From: Palsa-1033 sp963735455
Lineage (GTDB): Bacteria; Chloroflexota; Limnocylindria; Limnocylindrales; CSP1-4
Direction of reading: 5' to 3'
Length of the DNA stretch: 64,000 bases
NCBI GenBank assembly: GCA_963735455.1
Contig: CAVTKZ010000002.1
Span: forward strand, 372,001-436,000
The notes under the pieces were generated by a model. It worked only from the letters and a program-made list of their open reading frames with translations, was not told where the DNA came from and did no database searches. Positions 61,768-64,000 of this stretch are shown here, piece by piece (the stretch's first letter is position 1; every line of letters begins with the position of its first letter). Both the position numbers and the translations under genes were made by a program.

Positions 61768-63165
61768 TCAATTCTCCCTGGCGTACGTCGACGGCGAGCG
61801 GCGCAGGAACTTGCCCCGGCCCTTGGCGCCGGAGAAGGCGCCGTCGCGCACGACCACTTCGCCGCGGGACATGACCACCTCGGAGCGGCCCGTCACGGCG
61901 CGGCCCTCGTAGCACGAGTAGTCGACGTCCATGTGGTGGGTCTTGGCGCTGATCGTGTGCTTCGCGGTCGGGTCGTAGATGACCAGGTCCGCGTCCGAGC
62001 CCACGGCCACCACGCCCTTGCGCGGGTAGAGCCCGAACATCCGGGCCGGGGCCGTCGAGATCACCTCGACCCAGCGCTCGCGGGTGAGATGGCCGGCCAG
62101 CACGCCGCCGTCGTGGAGCAGGTCGACCCGGTCCTCGACGCCGGGCAGGCCGTTGGGGATCTTCCGGAAGTCGCCCACGCCAAGCTCCTTCTGGCCGTGG
62201 AAGTCGAACGGGCAATGGTCCGTCGCCACGATCTGGAGGTCGTCCTTGACCAGGCCGGTCCATAGCTCGGCCTGGTGGTCGGCCGTGCGCAGCGGCGGCG
62301 AGCACACGAACTTCGCGCCGTTGAAGCCGTCGCCCATGTCGTCGAGCGACAGGAACAGGTACTGCGGGCAGGTCTCGGCGTAGACCCGGCTGCCCCGGTC
62401 ACGCGCGGCGCGGACTTCGTTGAGCGCCTCGCGAGCCGACAGGTGGACGATGTACAGCGGCACGCCGGCCGCCTCGGCCAGGCGGATCGTCCGGTTGGTG
62501 GCCTCGCCCTCGAAGATCGGGTAGCGGGCCACGCCGTGGTAGTAGGGGTCGGTATGGCCGGCGCGGACCTCGTCCTCGGCCACGACGTCGATCGCCATCC
62601 CGTTCTCGGCGTGGATCATGATCAGGCCGCCGTTCAGCGCCGTGCGCTGCATCGCCCGATAGATCTGGCCGTCGTCGCTGTAGAAGACGCCCGGGTAGGC
62701 CGTGAACAGCTTGAAGTCCGGCACGCCCTCGGCGACCAGGTTGTCCATCTCCTTGAGCGTCTCGGCGTTGACGTCGCTCATGATCATGTGGAAGCCGTAG
62801 TCGATGACCGCGTTGCCCTCGGCCTTGGCGTGCCACGTGTCGAGGCCGTCGCGCAGGGAGCGGCCCCGCGACTGGACGGCGAAATCGACGATCGTGGTCG
62901 TCCCGCCAAAGGCCGCCGCCCGGGTGCCGGTCTCGAAGGTGTCCTTGGCGAACGTGCCCCCGAAGGGCAGCTCCATGTGGGTATGGACGTCGATCGCGCC
63001 GGGCAGGACGTAGCGACCGGCGGCGTCGATCGTCTGATCGGCGGCCAGTCCGGCCGCGGCCAGGTCGGCTCCGATCGCCGCGATCGTCTCGCCATCGACG
63101 AGCACGTCGGCCTGCTGTGAGCCGGTCGCCCCGACGATCGTCCCGTTCGTGATCAGCGTGCGCAT
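61768..63165 (-). CDS. hydA: Dihydropyrimidinase / D-hydantoinase
   Basis: 465 aa, ATG after GAGGAG. VLPGAIDVHTHMELPFGG gives the first two metal His, DFKLFTAYPG contains the Lys that is carboxylated to bridge the metals, MIHAENG and YIVHLSA add His ligands, and ATDHCPFDFHGQKELGVGDF holds the catalytic Asp. It opens dihydrouracil or dihydrothymine (or hydantoins) to N-carbamoyl acids. It lies 11 nt after the LLM oxidoreductase gene and convergent with mmsA, consistent with reductive pyrimidine breakdown. Confidence 0.94.
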   Translation of the reverse strand: MRTLITNGTIVGATGSQQADVLVDGETIAAIGADLAAAGLAADQTIDAAGRYVLPGAIDVHTHMELPFGGTFAKDTFETGTRAAAFGGTTTIVDFAVQSRGRSLRDGLDTWHAKAEGNAVIDYGFHMIMSDVNAETLKEMDNLVAEGVPDFKLFTAYPGVFYSDDGQIYRAMQRTALNGGLIMIHAENGMAIDVVAEDEVRAGHTDPYYHGVARYPIFEGEATNRTIRLAEAAGVPLYIVHLSAREALNEVRAARDRGSRVYAETCPQYLFLSLDDMGDGFNGAKFVCSPPLRTADHQAELWTGLVKDDLQIVATDHCPFDFHGQKELGVGDFRKIPNGLPGVEDRVDLLHDGGVLAGHLTRERWVEVISTAPARMFGLYPRKGVVAVGSDADLVIYDPTAKHTISAKTHHMDVDYSCYEGRAVTGRSEVVMSRGEVVVRDGAFSGAKGRGKFLRRSPSTYAREN

Positions 63166-63176
63166 GGTGGCTCTCC

Positions 63177-64000
63177 TCAGGCTCGACCCGGCGCGAGGTC
63201 GCGCAGGGCCGGGATGATCTCTCGACCGTAGGTCTCGAGGACCGCTTCCTCGTCGCCGTTCATCAGGTAGATGTTGAACTGGTCGACGCCGGCCGCGGCC
63301 AGCGCACGGAGCTTGGCGATGTGATCGGCAACCGAGCCCAGTACGCAGAACCGGTCGGTGACCTCGTCGCCGACGAAGGTCGCGTTGGACGAGCCCACCT
63401 CGGCGTGGTGGAGGTAGTCATAGCCGGTCCGGTCCTGGACGTAGCCGGTGAGCGCCGCCGGCAGCTCCTCGCGGGGATAGCGGTTCACGAGGTCGACCAC
63501 GTGGTTGCTGACCAGGGCCGGGAACCAGCGCGTCCGCTCGCGGCACTCGGCCAGCCCCCCGAAATGGGCCGGCGCGGCGGCCTGGACCAAAACCGCCGAT
63601 GGCGACCGTCCGGCCGCCGTCGCGGCTGCCCGGACTTGCGAGACGAACCAGGCGATCAGGTCCGGATCGGCGAGCTGGAGGATCACTCCATCGGCGATCC
63701 GGCCGGTCATTTTCAGCGCTTGGGGGCCGTAGCCGGCGATCCACACGGGCAGCTTCCAGGATCCCGTCCAGGGCAGCGTCAGCTCGGTGCCTTCGTACTC
63801 CACCGCCCGGCCCTCGACCAGGTCGCGGATCACGCCGACCGCCTCCTCGAGGGTCGCCAACGTCGTCGGTGGCTTGCCCAGCACCCGCCGGGCGGAGTCG
63901 CCCCGGCCGATGCCCAGGTCCATCCGGCCGCCACTCAGCTCATCAATGGTGGCCAGGGCCGAGGCGGTGACCGACGGCTCCCGGGTGGCCGGATTGGTCA
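63177..64000 (-). CDS. LLM-class flavin-dependent oxidoreductase (cut by the right edge)
   Basis: The C-terminal 274 codons are present; the N-terminus lies beyond the window, since the frame stays open to base 64000. ATIDELSGGRMDLGIGRGDSARR, PVWIAGYGPQALKMTGRIADG and CVLGSVADHIAKLRALAAAGVDQFNIYL are typical of bacterial-luciferase-like, F420- or FMN-dependent enzymes of the methylenetetrahydromethanopterin-reductase type. Co-transcription with dihydropyrimidinase suggests a step in pyrimidine or other N-heterocycle breakdown (inference). Confidence 0.9.
   Translation of the reverse strand, partial: TNPATREPSVTASALATIDELSGGRMDLGIGRGDSARRVLGKPPTTLATLEEAVGVIRDLVEGRAVEYEGTELTLPWTGSWKLPVWIAGYGPQALKMTGRIADGVILQLADPDLIAWFVSQVRAAATAAGRSPSAVLVQAAAPAHFGGLAECRERTRWFPALVSNHVVDLVNRYPREELPAALTGYVQDRTGYDYLHHAEVGSSNATFVGDEVTDRFCVLGSVADHIAKLRALAAAGVDQFNIYLMNGDEEAVLETYGREIIPALRDLAPGRA

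Overview
The window is very GC-rich, uses many GTG and some TTG starts, and encodes a class II (B12-dependent) ribonucleotide reductase, an ATP-type PEP carboxykinase, an NAD malate dehydrogenase, a ResC/CcsA-type cytochrome c assembly protein, a DUF2236 oxygenase, a GlcG/HbpS-type protein and a PAC2 protein. This mix points to an uncultivated high-GC Chloroflexota lineage (Limnocylindria-like); an actinobacterium is the main alternative. This is inference from gene content, since no rRNA is present. The only RNA genes seen are tRNA-His and an FMN riboswitch. No CRISPR array, insertion sequence or prophage was found.

Layout. 1-2774 (-): tight operon of a GIY-YIG-like/GreA fusion (frameshifted), an Mre11/SbcD-like nuclease and the start of a Rad50/SbcC-like ATPase. 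2864-6556: DEAD-box helicase, HhH-GPD glycosylase, MsrA and a DHFR-fold reductase facing a fragment of a second copy. 6595-9174 (-): hydrolase, GlcG-like protein and Gfo/Idh dehydrogenase, preceded by an intrinsic terminator/attenuator. 9362-13133: aquaporin, F420-type reductase, DUF3037/HipA-like pair, lipoprotein, PAC2. 13261-17459: nrdJ with a long structured leader and a 1-kb upstream region holding NrdR-like boxes, helically phased DnaA-like boxes and 20-bp tandem repeats. 17460-22435: UppS (frameshifted), cytochrome c assembly, zinc-ribbon membrane protein, NYN RNase, HAD phosphatase, adenosine deaminase. 22458-34299: leader ORF plus coiled-coil protein, PepA, prepilin peptidase, M23 peptidase, GlgC-like enzyme, YbjN-like protein, membrane metalloprotease-like protein, PncB, Nudix, UgpC-type ATPase. 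34686-41712: DUF4304, a 167-bp inverted-repeat unit, MerR/MFS pair, phosphoesterase, amidase, amidohydrolase broken by six frameshifts. 41776-50912: APC permease, nucleotidyltransferase, BioY, FtsX/ATPase exporter, CAP protein, glycosyltransferase. 50967-58966: tRNA-His, DUF2236, FGGY kinase, FMN riboswitch with a family-5 solute-binding protein, PckA, Mdh. 59275-64000: Lgt-like protein, MmsA, dihydropyrimidinase, LLM oxidoreductase (cut by the window end).

Two general features stand out. At least a dozen genes have a TANNNT -10 hexamer ending 6-7 nt before the start codon, so they are probably transcribed as leaderless mRNAs. Frameshifts cluster in three loci, and most +1 shifts sit beside GTC/GAC, which looks more like a systematic base-calling artefact than gene decay.

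Strongest leads: the GIY-YIG/GreA fusion in an operon with Mre11/Rad50 homologues; the FMN-riboswitch-controlled oligopeptide-type binding protein (candidate flavin uptake); and the phased DnaA-like box array beside nrdJ.
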